Below are positions 17,376 through 26,496 of a stretch of DNA of 64,000 nt, piece by piece. Position numbers and translations under genes: made by a program. Numbering within the stretch: the stretch's first letter is position 1; each line of letters begins with the position of its first letter. The notes beneath the pieces are model-generated. The model saw nothing but the letters and a program-made list of their open reading frames with translations, made no database searches and was not told the origin of the DNA. The stretch lies in assembly GCA_963825305.1 (NCBI GenBank), contig CAWGTA010000009.1, forward strand, positions 186,001 through 250,000, read 5' to 3'. This stretch comes from PSRJ01 sp963825305. GTDB taxonomy: Bacteria; Acidobacteriota; Terriglobia; Bryobacterales; Bryobacteraceae.

Positions 17376-19793
17376 CTAGCCGCTCGCGCCGGACGCCTTG
17401 CTTGGTCGCAGGACATCCGCAATCATACTAGCCAGTTGCACGGCGGTGAAGGGCTTCTGTAGAAATCCGACGGCGCGGTTGCCCAACCGGCGCTGCGCCT
17501 CCTCCTCGCCATAACCGCTGGTCACGATCACGGCGGCGTCAGGCCAGCGGTCCAGCAAGCGGCTCAACGTCTCCTCGCCGCTCATGACCGGCATAGTCAT
17601 ATCCAGCAGCACCGCGTCGATCTGACCGGGCATCGCCTCATACGCCGTGAGCGCCCCAGTCCCGTCTGTGGCCGTGACTACGTCGTATCCGGCGCTGGTA
17701 AGCACCAACTGCGCCGTGCGGAGAACCAGGTCTTCGTCATCCACCACCAGCACTGTGCCGCGCCCGCGCGTGCTGAACTGCGGAAGCGCGGGAACGACTT
17801 CCGCGACCTGGCCTGAGACGGGGAAGAACACCCGAAAGGTCGTCCCTCTCCCCGGTTGGCTGTCCAGCAGCAGGGCGCCGCGATGTCCGCGAATGATACC
17901 TAAGACCGCCGAGAGTCCCAAGCCCCGGCCGGCAAACTTCGTAGTGTAAAAGGGGTCGAAGATGCGCGCCTTGGTTTGCTCGTCGATCCCGGCACCGGTG
18001 TCACGCACCACCATCGCCACGTAGTTCCCTGGCGGGATCGGCTGCCGCGTCACGTTGGCTTCCAGTTCGGCCGGCCCAAGCGGCCGCAGTAAGGTGCTGA
18101 CCTCGACGGTCCCATTCTCGCTGCCAATCGCTTCCGCGGCGTTGATCACCAGGTTCATGATGACCTGCTGCAATTGGCCGGCATCCGCGTCAATGCGGGG
18201 CAGTTTGTCTTCCAGCAACATGCGCAGCCTGACGTTTTTGGGAATCGACGATTGGATCAGTGTGGTGATCAGCGCCACCTGCTGGGAGAGGTCCAGGGAC
18301 TCGATAACAAAGCGCCCGCGCCCCGAATAGGCCAGCATCTGGGATGTCAGCTTTGCCATAGCCTCGCCCGCTTCCAACAGCGAGCGCACGGCCGCGCCGT
18401 CCCTGGAACCGGCGGGCAAACGCTCTTCGAGCAGACTGGCATTGCCGATGACGCCGGTCAGCAGATTGTTGAAGTCATGCGCGATTCCCCCGGCCAGCAC
18501 GCCCAGGCTTTCGAGCCGTTGGGTTTGCTGCATCTGCGATTCCAGGGTCTTGCGCGCGGAGACATCCGCGGCCATCAGCACCACGCCATCCAGCGTGGCG
18601 TCGGCCGCCAGGATGGGCGACGCCCAAACATCCAGATGCCGCTGGTTGCCGCGGGACACCACCGCCACTTCCACGCCCGCGACCGATTCGCCCCTCCCCG
18701 CGCGCTGTGCCAACTCCCGGCACTGGGGATTGTCGGGAAGCGCCATGGCTTGCGCCACGGGGTTCGAGCGGCGCACGCTGCCGTCCAGATTGTAAGCGCA
18801 AATGGCCAGCGGACAGGCTTCGATCAGGCTGCTCAGAATCGCATTGGTCGACTGCAATTCGGTTTGTGCCTTCTTCCGGTTGGCGACCTCTAACTCAAGG
18901 AGCTCGTTGGTATTGACTAATTCCCAGGTGCGCACATGAACCTGGCGGTCCAGATCGTCGCGTGACCCACGGAGTTCCTCTTCGGCTTTCCTGCGCCGCA
19001 GGTCAACGCTCAAAACTTGGGAACAACAAAACCACACAATGGCGATCGCCGCCAGGATATTCGCGGAAGCAAAGATGGCCGCGCCGGGCTGGCCACCGTC
19101 ATACCCAAATTGTCGCAGGACGATCATGACCGCCATGGTGACGGCAGGCAGAACCAGCGGTACGGGCAGCAAGCGCCGCGTGATGAGACCGGCTGGGCCG
19201 GTGTCGCGGAGTAGAGGAATCAGCCGGCCGCCCCGTCCGAGGATCAGCGCACTGACCGCGGCGAGCAGCGCCAGCAGTGCGGTAATGGGCGTCATCCTTT
19301 CGGCTGCGGGCCGCCCACCAGCGAACACAAAGGCCAAAAGGTTGAAGTAACAGAGCGTGACTACCGTGACCAAGCCGCTTTCCCGGATGAGTACCAAGGC
19401 TTTGCGGGACACCGGCACGAGGAGCAAGCCGATCCCCAACAGGCAGAAATGAAACGCGGATAGAACCCCGGGCCGTCCGGGGTGACTCACTGTGTGCAAG
19501 AGCAACTTGGGGAAGAGCAGTGCGTCGAAGCCGATGTCTTTCTCCAGAATGAATTCGCCCCAGACCACCGCACCGATTGCCAGAACCACCAGGGCGCCGG
19601 CCCGGAGCAGGTTCGGATAACGTTGCGTTTCGGCGCCCCACAAGACACCGCCAATTGCCAGAAACGCGACGCAGGACCAGGGGGGAATGAAAGGAAGCGG
19701 GAGCGGAATGCCCACGGCATATCCGCCGATCATCACCAGGGCGACGCTAGCAATCGCAGCGCCCGACGCCTTCGCAAACCAGTGGAGGCTCAT
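17376..19793 (-). CDS. membrane-bound hybrid sensor histidine kinase (PAS-HisKA-HATPase-REC)
   Basis: Protein of 805 aa. About eight hydrophobic segments cover residues 1-270, a MASE-like membrane sensor. A coiled coil ('RRRKAEEELRGSRDDLDR') leads to a PAS domain (about 325-425). Next is a HisKA domain with the phospho-acceptor in 'GGIAHDFNNLLTG', then an HATPase with N box 'NLVINAAEAI', G1 'DTGAGID' and G2 'GRGLGLSAVLGII'. A C-terminal receiver domain contains 'VLVVDDED', Asp in 'AVLLDMTMPVMSG', and 'GFLQKPFT'. It probably relays an intramembrane signal by phosphotransfer from His to its own receiver. No cognate output protein is adjacent, so the pathway is unknown. Confidence 0.9.
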   Translation of the reverse strand: MSLHWFAKASGAAIASVALVMIGGYAVGIPLPLPFIPPWSCVAFLAIGGVLWGAETQRYPNLLRAGALVVLAIGAVVWGEFILEKDIGFDALLFPKLLLHTVSHPGRPGVLSAFHFCLLGIGLLLVPVSRKALVLIRESGLVTVVTLCYFNLLAFVFAGGRPAAERMTPITALLALLAAVSALILGRGGRLIPLLRDTGPAGLITRRLLPVPLVLPAVTMAVMIVLRQFGYDGGQPGAAIFASANILAAIAIVWFCCSQVLSVDLRRRKAEEELRGSRDDLDRQVHVRTWELVNTNELLELEVANRKKAQTELQSTNAILSSLIEACPLAICAYNLDGSVRRSNPVAQAMALPDNPQCRELAQRAGRGESVAGVEVAVVSRGNQRHLDVWASPILAADATLDGVVLMAADVSARKTLESQMQQTQRLESLGVLAGGIAHDFNNLLTGVIGNASLLEERLPAGSRDGAAVRSLLEAGEAMAKLTSQMLAYSGRGRFVIESLDLSQQVALITTLIQSSIPKNVRLRMLLEDKLPRIDADAGQLQQVIMNLVINAAEAIGSENGTVEVSTLLRPLGPAELEANVTRQPIPPGNYVAMVVRDTGAGIDEQTKARIFDPFYTTKFAGRGLGLSAVLGIIRGHRGALLLDSQPGRGTTFRVFFPVSGQVAEVVPALPQFSTRGRGTVLVVDDEDLVLRTAQLVLTSAGYDVVTATDGTGALTAYEAMPGQIDAVLLDMTMPVMSGEETLSRLLDRWPDAAVIVTSGYGEEEAQRRLGNRAVGFLQKPFTAVQLASMIADVLRPSKASGASG

Positions 19794-19861
19794 CCGGCTT
19801 TATGTCATTGTAGCGTGGGAAAAGGAAATTAGAGGGAGGAAAGCCCGTACTACCCGTCCAG

Positions 19862-19925
19862 TAGGGCATGCTTTAGCTTGCCGTCAATTCGTCGGAATCG
19901 CCCTGCGGGCAAGCTAAAGCATGCC
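19862..19925. repeat. inverted repeat GGGCATGCTTTAGCTTGCC
   Basis: Almost perfect 19-base arms (GGGCATGCTTTAGCTTGCC / GGCAAGCTAAAGCATGCCC) around a loop of about 24 bases, upstream of the hybrid kinase. It could fold as a strong hairpin in either transcript. Confidence 0.7.
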
Positions 19926-19991
19926 CCACCCTTGGATTGACGCCTGCGTTCCAGCCACGATAGAATCGGGTCGCCGAGCGTTAGCCGCCAA

Positions 19992-20078
19992 AAAGACCGC
20001 TCCCTGCGGTCACGGCTCAGTAATGCGAGGTTACATAACGCGTGCGTTACCGAGCCGTGACCAGAGGGAGCGGTCTTT
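19992..20078. repeat. GAGCCGTGACC palindrome, copy 2
   Basis: Complete inverted repeat: AAAGACCGCTCCCTGCGGTC.. and its complement ..GACCAGAGGGAGCGGTCTTT, 20 bp before the Tat-signal 2Fe-2S gene. It matches copy 1 at 17283-17368 and the single arm at 34222-34245. Confidence 0.75.
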
Positions 20079-20097
20079 ACGGGGCAGGAGGGGTTCG

Positions 20098-20697
20098 ATG
20101 AGTAAAATTTCACGTCGCCGATTTGTCGAGGGCACCGGCGCAGGTTTGGTAGCTACGGCCGTTCCTCTCAAAGGTCAAGCGCCGCCGACGCCGCCCGCAC
20201 CGGCGGTTCCTCACACCACCATCCAGGTTACGGTGAATGGGACCCGCCGCAAGATCGAAGTAGAGGACCGCTGGACGCTGGTCGAAGTGCTCCGCGATCA
20301 CCTCGGGCTGACGGGCTCCAAGATCGGCTGCGATCGCGGCGAGTGTGGCGCATGCACCGTGCTGCTCGACGGCAAACCCGTGTACTCCTGCAGCCAACTG
20401 GCGGTGTGGGCCGATGGCCGCTCGGTCCAGACCGTCGAAGGCCTGGCGCAGGGCGACCAACTCGATCCGCTGCAGCAGGCGTTCATCGAACACGATGGCC
20501 CGCAATGCGGCTTCTGTACGTCGGGTCAGTTGATGAGCGCCAAGGCGCTGTTGAACCGCAACGCCCATCCCACCCGCGACGAAGTGCGCGCCGCCATGAC
20601 CGGCAATATCTGCCGGTGCTCCAACTACAACCGCTATGTGGAATCGGTCCTGGCCGCGGCCGGCACCTTGTCCGCTAGCACGGGGAGGAAAGCATGA
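20098..20697 (+). CDS. molybdenum hydroxylase [2Fe-2S] subunit with Tat signal
   Basis: Small iron-sulfur subunit of a xanthine-dehydrogenase-family enzyme, 199 aa. The ATG at 20098 follows a strong GGAGGGG ribosome site and begins a twin-arginine signal (MSKISRRRFVEGTGAG), so the enzyme is probably periplasmic. The plant-type cluster motif is 'GCDRGECGACTVLLDGKPVYSC'-like and is followed by the second cluster motif 'CGFCTSGQLM' and 'GNICRCSNY'. The gene order S-L-M and the Tat leader resemble the periplasmic aldehyde oxidoreductase PaoABC. It overlaps the next gene by four bases. Confidence 0.9.
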   Translation: MSKISRRRFVEGTGAGLVATAVPLKGQAPPTPPAPAVPHTTIQVTVNGTRRKIEVEDRWTLVEVLRDHLGLTGSKIGCDRGECGACTVLLDGKPVYSCSQLAVWADGRSVQTVEGLAQGDQLDPLQQAFIEHDGPQCGFCTSGQLMSAKALLNRNAHPTRDEVRAAMTGNICRCSNYNRYVESVLAAAGTLSASTGRKA

Positions 20698-22799
20698 ACA
20701 CGCTCAACTCCGTCGGCCATCCCTCGCACCGGATCGACGCTCTGCTGCGAGTCACCGGCCGCGCGGATTATACCGGCGATATCCACCTGCCCGGGATGCT
20801 CTACGCGCGCGTTCTGCGCAGTCCTCATCCGCACGCGCGCATCCGCCGCATCGACCTCTCCCGCGCACAGGCCCTTCCCGGCGTGAAGGCCATCCTTACT
20901 CGCGAGAATTGCGACGTGATCTGGGGCAGCGGTGACACGCGCAACCAGCGCTACCTTTTCAATAACCCGGTGCGCTTTGCGGGCGACGCGGTAGCCGCCG
21001 TGGCTGCCGTGGATCGCCATGTCGCCGAAGAGGCCATGCGGCTGATCCAGGTGGATTACGAAACACTCCCGTTCGTCCTCGACCCCGAGGATGCCCTGAA
21101 ACCCGGAGCGGTGGAAATCCAGCCCGGCGGCAATCTCTCGCCCAACAACCGCAACGAGCGCCAGCCCGAAGTCTATAAGCGCGGCAACATCGATGACGGT
21201 CTTCGCGCCGCCGACCGCGTCTTCGAGGACCACTACACTTCGTCCCACATCAACAACGCGCAGCTCGAACCGCGCGTCGCCATCGCTCACTGGGAAGGCG
21301 ACCATCTCACGGTCTACACGCCCACCCAGGGCATTTCGAATTGCCACACCGAGACCGCCCGCGATCTGAAGATCCCGCCCGAGAAGGTGCGTATCGTGTG
21401 CCACTTCATGGGCGGCGGATTCGGGAACAAGAACCAGAATCACGATTTCGAGCTGATGGCCGCGGTGCTGGCCAAGCAGGCCGGGGCGCCGGTCAAGCTC
21501 GAATTTACGCGCAAGGAAGATTTCGTTTCGGTCCACGGACGCTGGCCGACCAAGCAGTATTACAAGATCGGCGTCCGCAACGATGGCACGCTCACGGCTA
21601 TCCAGCTCCGCGGTTACAGCGGCATGGGGCCGTACCGCAAAAGCTCGGGCGGCATCGGCGGTATCGAGATCTATCAGTGCCCGCACGTGGAGCGCAGCGT
21701 GTATCCGGTCTACACCAACATGGCGGTCTCCGCGAATCTGCGCGCGCCCGACTATCCGCAAGGCGTGTTTGGGCTCGAATCGTTGATGGACGACATCGCC
21801 TATACGCTGAAGATGGACCCGCTCGACTTCCGCCTGAAGAACATGACGCGGAAGTTCAACGACCAGACACCCTACACCAGCATCGGCCTGGAAGAGTGCC
21901 TCCGCCGCGGCGCGGAAGCCTTCGAGTGGAAGAAGCGCTTTCATGCCCCCGGTGAAGGAACCGGCCCCATCAAACGCGGGGCTGGGATGGCGATGGGCTC
22001 CTTCTTCTCCAATATGGGACGCAGCAGCGCGGTGATCGACGTCGATTCGCGCGGCATGTATCACGTGCACGTGGGCGTCACCGACGTTGGTACGGCCGCC
22101 AAGACCACCATGGCGCTGATCGCCGCTGAGGAATTGGGCGTGCCGCTGGAGAAGATCGATGTGATCTGGGGCGATACGGACCGCTGCCCCTACTCGGTGG
22201 GCGAGTCAGGCAGCCGCACCACCACGCATACCGGCCATGCCGTAGTGGAAGCGGCCAAAGATCTCAAGGGCCAGATCGCGGCGAAGGGAATGCCGCAAGG
22301 CAACAACATTCTCACGGCGACTGCTAACACCAACCCGGCCGCGCCGGCTAACGCCGCCCGCTACAGCTTCGTCGCACATTTCGCCGAAGTGGAGGTCGAG
22401 ATGGACACCGGACGCGTCCGCGTCATTAAGTATGTTGCTGCCCACGATAGCGGGCGCGTGGTGAACCCGCTAACTGCCACCAGCCAGGTGAAAGGCGGCG
22501 CGACCATGGGGATCGGGATGGCGCTGCACGAGGAACTGCTCTACGACCGCGCGTCCGGCACGCCGCTCAACGCCGGCTATTACGGCGCGCGCGTGATGAC
22601 GCATCTGGATACGCCTGAGATTGAGGTGCATTGGATCGAGACGGAAGATCCCTACGGTCCGTTCGGCGCCAAGACTCTGGGCGAACCGACCATCATTCCT
22701 TCGGTAGCGGCGGTGGCTAATGCCATTTACAACGCCATAGGGAAACGCGTGCGGGACTTGCCCATGACGCGCGACAAGATCCTGGGGGTGCTCGCATGA
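20694..22799 (+). CDS. molybdenum hydroxylase large (molybdopterin-binding) subunit
   Basis: Catalytic subunit of 701 aa, shorter than XdhB/CoxL (about 780). Family features: 'HPHARIRRIDLSRA', 'HMGGGFGNKNQNHDFELMA' (Mo-site Gly-rich loop), 'VYPVYTNMAVSANLRAPDYP', 'MGSFFSNMGRSSAVIDVD', 'GESGSRTTTHTGHA', and the C-terminal 'GPFGAKTLGEPTIIP', with the catalytic Glu in LGEP. The AYXCSFR loop of CO dehydrogenase is absent, so aldehyde or N-heterocycle oxidation is more likely. It has no signal of its own and would be exported with the Tat subunit. ATGA overlaps on both sides. Confidence 0.9.
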   Translation: MNTLNSVGHPSHRIDALLRVTGRADYTGDIHLPGMLYARVLRSPHPHARIRRIDLSRAQALPGVKAILTRENCDVIWGSGDTRNQRYLFNNPVRFAGDAVAAVAAVDRHVAEEAMRLIQVDYETLPFVLDPEDALKPGAVEIQPGGNLSPNNRNERQPEVYKRGNIDDGLRAADRVFEDHYTSSHINNAQLEPRVAIAHWEGDHLTVYTPTQGISNCHTETARDLKIPPEKVRIVCHFMGGGFGNKNQNHDFELMAAVLAKQAGAPVKLEFTRKEDFVSVHGRWPTKQYYKIGVRNDGTLTAIQLRGYSGMGPYRKSSGGIGGIEIYQCPHVERSVYPVYTNMAVSANLRAPDYPQGVFGLESLMDDIAYTLKMDPLDFRLKNMTRKFNDQTPYTSIGLEECLRRGAEAFEWKKRFHAPGEGTGPIKRGAGMAMGSFFSNMGRSSAVIDVDSRGMYHVHVGVTDVGTAAKTTMALIAAEELGVPLEKIDVIWGDTDRCPYSVGESGSRTTTHTGHAVVEAAKDLKGQIAAKGMPQGNNILTATANTNPAAPANAARYSFVAHFAEVEVEMDTGRVRVIKYVAAHDSGRVVNPLTATSQVKGGATMGIGMALHEELLYDRASGTPLNAGYYGARVMTHLDTPEIEVHWIETEDPYGPFGAKTLGEPTIIPSVAAVANAIYNAIGKRVRDLPMTRDKILGVLA

Positions 22800-23761
22800 A
22801 ATCGTTTGCCAATGTAAATCCCCGCGACCTGAAAGACGCGGTGGCCCAGCTGCAGAAGCCGAACGCCGTGGCGGTGGGAGGCGGCAGCGACCTGCTCGGC
22901 ATGGTGAAGGAGCATCTGGTGCAGCCCGACGTTTTGGTGCACCTCAAATCGCTGCGCGGGCTCGATCAGGTTTCGAGCAAGGGCGGCGAAGTTGCCATCG
23001 GCGGCCTGATCACGCTCGATACGTTGAGCCATGAACCGCTTATCCGCGATAGTTACAAGGTGCTGGCGGAGGCGGCCGAAAGCGTCGCCACGCCGCAGAT
23101 CCGCAACGCCGGCACCCTGGCCGGCAACGTTTGCCAGCGCCCGTGGTGTTGGTATTACCGCAACAGTTTTCCCTGTTTCAAAAACGGCGGCAACCGCTGC
23201 TTCAGCATCACGGGTGAAAACCAGTTTCACGCGATTTTCGGCGGCGGACCGAGCTTCATCGTGCATCCCTCCGACACCGCGCCCGCGCTGGTGGCGCTCG
23301 ACGCGAAGTTTCGCGTGACCGGTCCCGCAGGCGAGCGCACTATCCCCGCTGCCGACTTCTTCGCCCTGCCCAAGGTGAATGCAGCGCACGAAAACGTGCT
23401 TGGCCCCGGAGAGGTGCTGGTCTCCATCCACCTGCCCAAAGCCGCCCGCGGCACCCGCAGCACCTATCATAAGGTGCTTGACCGGGAAGCCTGGACCCAC
23501 GCCGTGGTGAGCGCAGCCATTGCTCTGGATATGGATGGAGAGACCTGCCGGAGCGCCCGCATAGTTCTGGGCGGTGTGGCGCCGATCCCCTGGCGGCTGC
23601 CGAAAGTGGAAGCGATGCTGGCGGGCCAGCGCATCACTCCGGAGCTGGCAGCCAAGGCGGGCGAGGCGGCTGTCGAAGGCGCCAATCCTCTGGCGAAGAA
23701 CGGCTACAAAATTCCGCTGACAAAAGCAGTAGTCGCGCGAACCTTGCTCTCGCTGGTTTGA
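22796..23761 (+). CDS. molybdenum hydroxylase FAD-binding subunit, PaoB-like with [4Fe-4S] insert
   Basis: Electron-transfer flavin subunit of 321 aa. The FAD site shows as 'AVGGGSDLLGMVKEHL' and 'TPQIRNAGTLAGNVCQRPWC'. The Cys-rich stretch around 'CWYYRNSFPCFKNGGNRC' matches the additional [4Fe-4S]-binding loop found in PaoB and 4-hydroxybenzoyl-CoA reductase-type subunits. The CO dehydrogenase C-terminal domain follows (residues about 220-320). It completes the S-L-M operon. Confidence 0.88.
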   Translation: MKSFANVNPRDLKDAVAQLQKPNAVAVGGGSDLLGMVKEHLVQPDVLVHLKSLRGLDQVSSKGGEVAIGGLITLDTLSHEPLIRDSYKVLAEAAESVATPQIRNAGTLAGNVCQRPWCWYYRNSFPCFKNGGNRCFSITGENQFHAIFGGGPSFIVHPSDTAPALVALDAKFRVTGPAGERTIPAADFFALPKVNAAHENVLGPGEVLVSIHLPKAARGTRSTYHKVLDREAWTHAVVSAAIALDMDGETCRSARIVLGGVAPIPWRLPKVEAMLAGQRITPELAAKAGEAAVEGANPLAKNGYKIPLTKAVVARTLLSLV

Positions 23762-24104
23762 GCCACGCTGTGTGGCGCAGGCACTCTTGCCTGCCGGGTC
23801 GAGACCTTCTCGACCGTTCTTCAAGTCCATCACCCGCCGGCATGAGTGCCGGCGCCGCAGACTGGTCCGCGCCACAAATCATCACAAATTCCTGGATCTA
23901 ACTCTTCGCCGTACCACCACGTAGCGCCGGCGATCTTTTTGTCGCCGGTGTTCTTCAGCACTTTGGATGCTCGCGCCACTGACACATGGTGTCACCGAGG
24001 CGTCTGCCCGCCTAACCCAAAGGACTAGTTCGCAAGGTGTGACACATAGATATTTTGATTACCGTGCCAATCGGATGCTAGATTCCTTTTGGGGTGATAC
24101 CGAT
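23762..24104. other. intergenic stretch: GTGGCGCAGGCACTC repeat plus possible promoter
   Basis: No gene is seen in these 343 bases. The part 23768-23880 is a diverged copy of the GTGGCGCAGGCACTC inverted repeat found at 4075-4155. A short hairpin follows at 23925-23948. A weak promoter-like pair, TTGATT (24055-24060) and TAGATT (24079-24084), is spaced by 18 bases ahead of the secreted orphan. Confidence 0.5.
23925..23948. repeat. short dispersed hairpin (GCCGGCGAT..GTCGCCGG), third copy
   Basis: Arms CGCCGGCGA / TCGCCGGTG with a T-rich loop, identical in layout to 3333-3353 and 6261-6281. Confidence 0.55.
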
Positions 24105-24719
24105 ATGACGAAATCTGTACTGATTCTGGCAACTCTCTCATTTGGGGCCTTCGCTGCTACGCAAACCCAACCGGTGAACGCGCCGTTGGACGCTTATCAA
24201 GTCCGCTACGCGGCGAATTTTCTCGCGGGGGATTCTGTTGTGAATCTCACCAACGTAGGAACTGCGGGTGGGCGCGATCCCGGGGGCGACATCTGCGCCA
24301 ACGTCTATGTATTCGCCGAGGACCAGCAGTTGGTCGCTTGCTGCGCCTGCCCGCTGACGCCGAACCATCTGAGGACTCTCTCGGTGAAGGGCGACCTGAT
24401 CAATAACACGCTGACTCCGGGCGTTCCCTCGGCAGTCAGCATAACGCTGATGGCTACCAAAGAAGTCGGAGGTGTTTGCGATGCCGCTTCCGTAACGGCG
24501 GGGAACCTGGTAAGCGGCCTGCGCGCTTGGGGCACCACGCTTCACGCTCTGCCCAGCGGCGGTTTTGGCGTCGGGGAGACGGAGTTCTCGCCGGCGATCC
24601 TGAGCACCAGCGAATTGTTTAAGGCAACCTCGTATTGCGGCTTCATTCAAGCGATCGGCAGCGGCTACGGCATCTGCAGTTCTTGCAAAACAGGTGCGAA
24701 AGGCGCTGAAAAGCAGTAA
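24105..24719 (+). CDS. small secreted protein, unknown function
   Basis: Protein of 204 aa starting at the ATG at 24105 (MTKSVLILATLSFGAFA), which opens a clear signal peptide. The mature part begins 'TQTQPVNAPLDAYQVRYAANF' and has 'DSVVNLTNVGTAGGRDPGGD', Cys in 'ICANVYVF' and 'VACCACPLTPNHLRTLSV', and a C-terminal 'YGICSSCKTG'. About nine cysteines suggest disulfides or metal binding. I recognise this as a recurrent secreted orphan type in Solibacter-like genomes, but know no function. The longer frame starting at 23967 has a non-signal leader and is less likely. Confidence 0.7.
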   Translation: MTKSVLILATLSFGAFAATQTQPVNAPLDAYQVRYAANFLAGDSVVNLTNVGTAGGRDPGGDICANVYVFAEDQQLVACCACPLTPNHLRTLSVKGDLINNTLTPGVPSAVSITLMATKEVGGVCDAASVTAGNLVSGLRAWGTTLHALPSGGFGVGETEFSPAILSTSELFKATSYCGFIQAIGSGYGICSSCKTGAKGAEKQ

Positions 24720-24809
24720 GTTCGCAGGGGCCGCTGTGGCCGTATTTTGCCAGTGGCCCTTACCTTTTCCCCGGTTCCTGCCGATACTGCAAATGGTGGC
24801 AGTATTGTC

Positions 24810-25859
24810 ATGAACACGTCAGCACTCCTCAATATTCCAACGTTTCCGCCCGTGGCTACCAAGCTGCTCCAGCTAGCCGCAAATGACGAGACGGGCGCGG
24901 CGGATCTCGTTCACCTGCTGCGGTCGGATCCTGCGCTCGCGGCCCAGATCATCCGCCACGCCAACTCCCCGTTGTACGGGCTGGTGGCTGAGATTACGGC
25001 TCTCGATCATGCCGTCGCACTGATCGGCGTCAGGAAAATCAGGATGCTGGCCCTCGCCGTAATCAGCCGCACCTACATCAGCGCGCTGGCTATGGAGGAC
25101 TCGCTCCGCGCCTTCTGGCGTCACAGTCTGGCTTCCGCTTTGTTGGCCGAAAGGATCGCCAGCCGGGTTCGCGTGCAGGAAGATACCGCGTACGGAGCGG
25201 CCCTGCTGCACGATATCGGCCGGCTTGGGCTCATGGTCGCCCACCCTCAGGAGTACCCCAAGCTGTTGGAGACTGCGGCCGCAGATTTGGCAGCCGGCAC
25301 GCAACTCGACCTGCTCGAGCGGGAGCGCGCTCTTTTCGATATCGACCGTTTCGAAGCCGGTGAGTGGCTGGCGCGAACCTGGAATCTACCGCAGGATTTC
25401 CGCGAAGCCGCCGGCAGGTACGATGTCCGGGCACGGGAACATATATTCGACCTGATCGGAGTGGTGTTATGGTCTGGCCGTATCGCGAACAGCCTCGGAT
25501 ACGCCATGCTCGGCAACCCTAACAAGCCATCGTACGACCAAATTCTCCAGGGCCTCCCGTCGTCCCTAGCTGCCTACCTTCCAACCAGCGCTGAGATTCT
25601 CGCCGCACGAATCGAAAAGGAGATCGCTGCGCTCGATTCGAACGGCGCAGTCGAGGAGGAGTCGGCCAACACTGCTTTGGTCACGCTCGTCGGCGATTAT
25701 CCCGGCATTGAGCAGGAAGACGGCCAAATCGATTATGACGAACGCCAACATGCGGCCGAACGCGTGAAACGGCGGAAGAACCTCCGGCTGGTGCTTCTGA
25801 TTGGTTGTGTCGCACTGTTGATTGGAGCGGTGCTTCTCAAACTCGCCACCGGCCATTGA
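24810..25859 (+). CDS. HDOD-domain signalling protein with C-terminal membrane anchor
   Basis: Protein of 349 aa from the ATG at 24810 (MNTSALLNIPTFPPVATKL). The HDOD domain occupies about residues 5-205: 'LRSDPALAAQIIRHANSPLYG', 'ALDHAVALIGVRKIRMLAL', 'FWRHSLASALLAERIA' and 'YGAALLHDIGRLGLM'. HDOD is a degenerate HD-type output domain involved in motility and stress signalling. The HD metal pair is retained in 'LHDIG', which is unusual enough to leave some hydrolase activity possible. The C-terminus ends with a basic patch and one transmembrane helix (LVLLIGCVALLIGAVLL), so it is tail-anchored. Confidence 0.85.
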   Translation: MNTSALLNIPTFPPVATKLLQLAANDETGAADLVHLLRSDPALAAQIIRHANSPLYGLVAEITALDHAVALIGVRKIRMLALAVISRTYISALAMEDSLRAFWRHSLASALLAERIASRVRVQEDTAYGAALLHDIGRLGLMVAHPQEYPKLLETAAADLAAGTQLDLLERERALFDIDRFEAGEWLARTWNLPQDFREAAGRYDVRAREHIFDLIGVVLWSGRIANSLGYAMLGNPNKPSYDQILQGLPSSLAAYLPTSAEILAARIEKEIAALDSNGAVEEESANTALVTLVGDYPGIEQEDGQIDYDERQHAAERVKRRKNLRLVLLIGCVALLIGAVLLKLATGH

Positions 25860-25870
25860 GCCTGCTCTTC

Positions 25871-25947
25871 GTGGGGCAGACCATCGTTGTTTGTGGTCTG
25901 CCGCTTGGCGGCACCGGCAGACGACGGAAACCGATCGTCCGCCCCAC
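25871..25947. repeat. inverted repeat GTGGGGC..GCCCCAC
   Basis: Arms GTGGGGCAGACCATCG and CGATCGTCCGCCCCAC flank an inner GGTCTGCCGCTTGGCGGCACCGGCAGAC-like palindrome of fewer than 30 bases. It sits between the convergent HDOD and rsmD genes and could stop transcription from both sides. Confidence 0.6.
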
Positions 25948-25959
25948 AGCCGCACTACA

Positions 25960-26496
25960 CTAGTCCGGGTTTCGACCTGTATAGAAGCTCAGCGCGTTAT
26001 CGCCCTGCTTGACGATGCGGGTGCGGCATAAGCGGCCTCGCACATCGGGTAGGACGAGCCGTATCGTATGCTGCACGATGATAAGCGGGGTCGCGGCTTC
26101 CGACAGGATATCCAACGCTGCGGTGTACTCGCGTTCCTGGTCGTATGGCGGGTCGAGGAAGACGATTTCCGCTGTATAGCGCGGCAGCGTCAGAAGCACC
26201 GGACCGGCCGCCACCGTGGCCCGCGATTCCACTCGAAGCAACGCAAGGTTTTCGCGGATCGTCTCCAGGGCAGCGCGGTTCCGCTCCAGAAACCACGCAT
26301 GCGCCGCGCCGCGGCTGAGGGCTTCGATGCCGACCGCTCCGGTGCCGGCGTAGGCATCGATGAATTTTGTGCCATCAATGCGCGTGGCTAGAATATCGAA
26401 GAGCGTCTCGCGCAAGCGGTCGGGAGTCGGGCGGGTCGCATCGCCCGGAATGCTCTTCAGGCGGCGTGAGCGGAACTCTCCGGCAATCACGCGCAT
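25960..26496 (-). CDS. rsmD: 16S rRNA (guanine(966)-N(2))-methyltransferase
   Basis: SAM-dependent methyltransferase of 178 aa, the usual RsmD length. It opens with 'MRVIAGEFRSRRLKSIPGDATRPTPDRLRETLFDIL', typical of the family (quoted in part: RPTPDRLRETLFDIL). SAM motif I is 'DAYAGTGAVGIEALSRGA', and the catalytic motif is 'VFLDPPYDQERE'. It modifies G966 of 16S rRNA in the P-site region. Its ATG overlaps the recG stop by one base (TAATG), so recG-rsmD is a coupled pair. Confidence 0.93.
   Translation of the reverse strand: MRVIAGEFRSRRLKSIPGDATRPTPDRLRETLFDILATRIDGTKFIDAYAGTGAVGIEALSRGAAHAWFLERNRAALETIRENLALLRVESRATVAAGPVLLTLPRYTAEIVFLDPPYDQEREYTAALDILSEAATPLIIVQHTIRLVLPDVRGRLCRTRIVKQGDNALSFYTGRNPD

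Noticed and set aside
20634..22070. Leftward frame opposite the molybdenum hydroxylase large subunit
   Set aside because: Antisense shadow; the plus-strand protein has all the family motifs.
20694..22799. Aerobic CO dehydrogenase CoxL
   Set aside because: The characteristic AYXCSFR active-site loop is absent and the small subunit carries a Tat signal.
22727..23875. Leftward frame opposite the FAD subunit
   Set aside because: Antisense shadow; composition is not protein-like.
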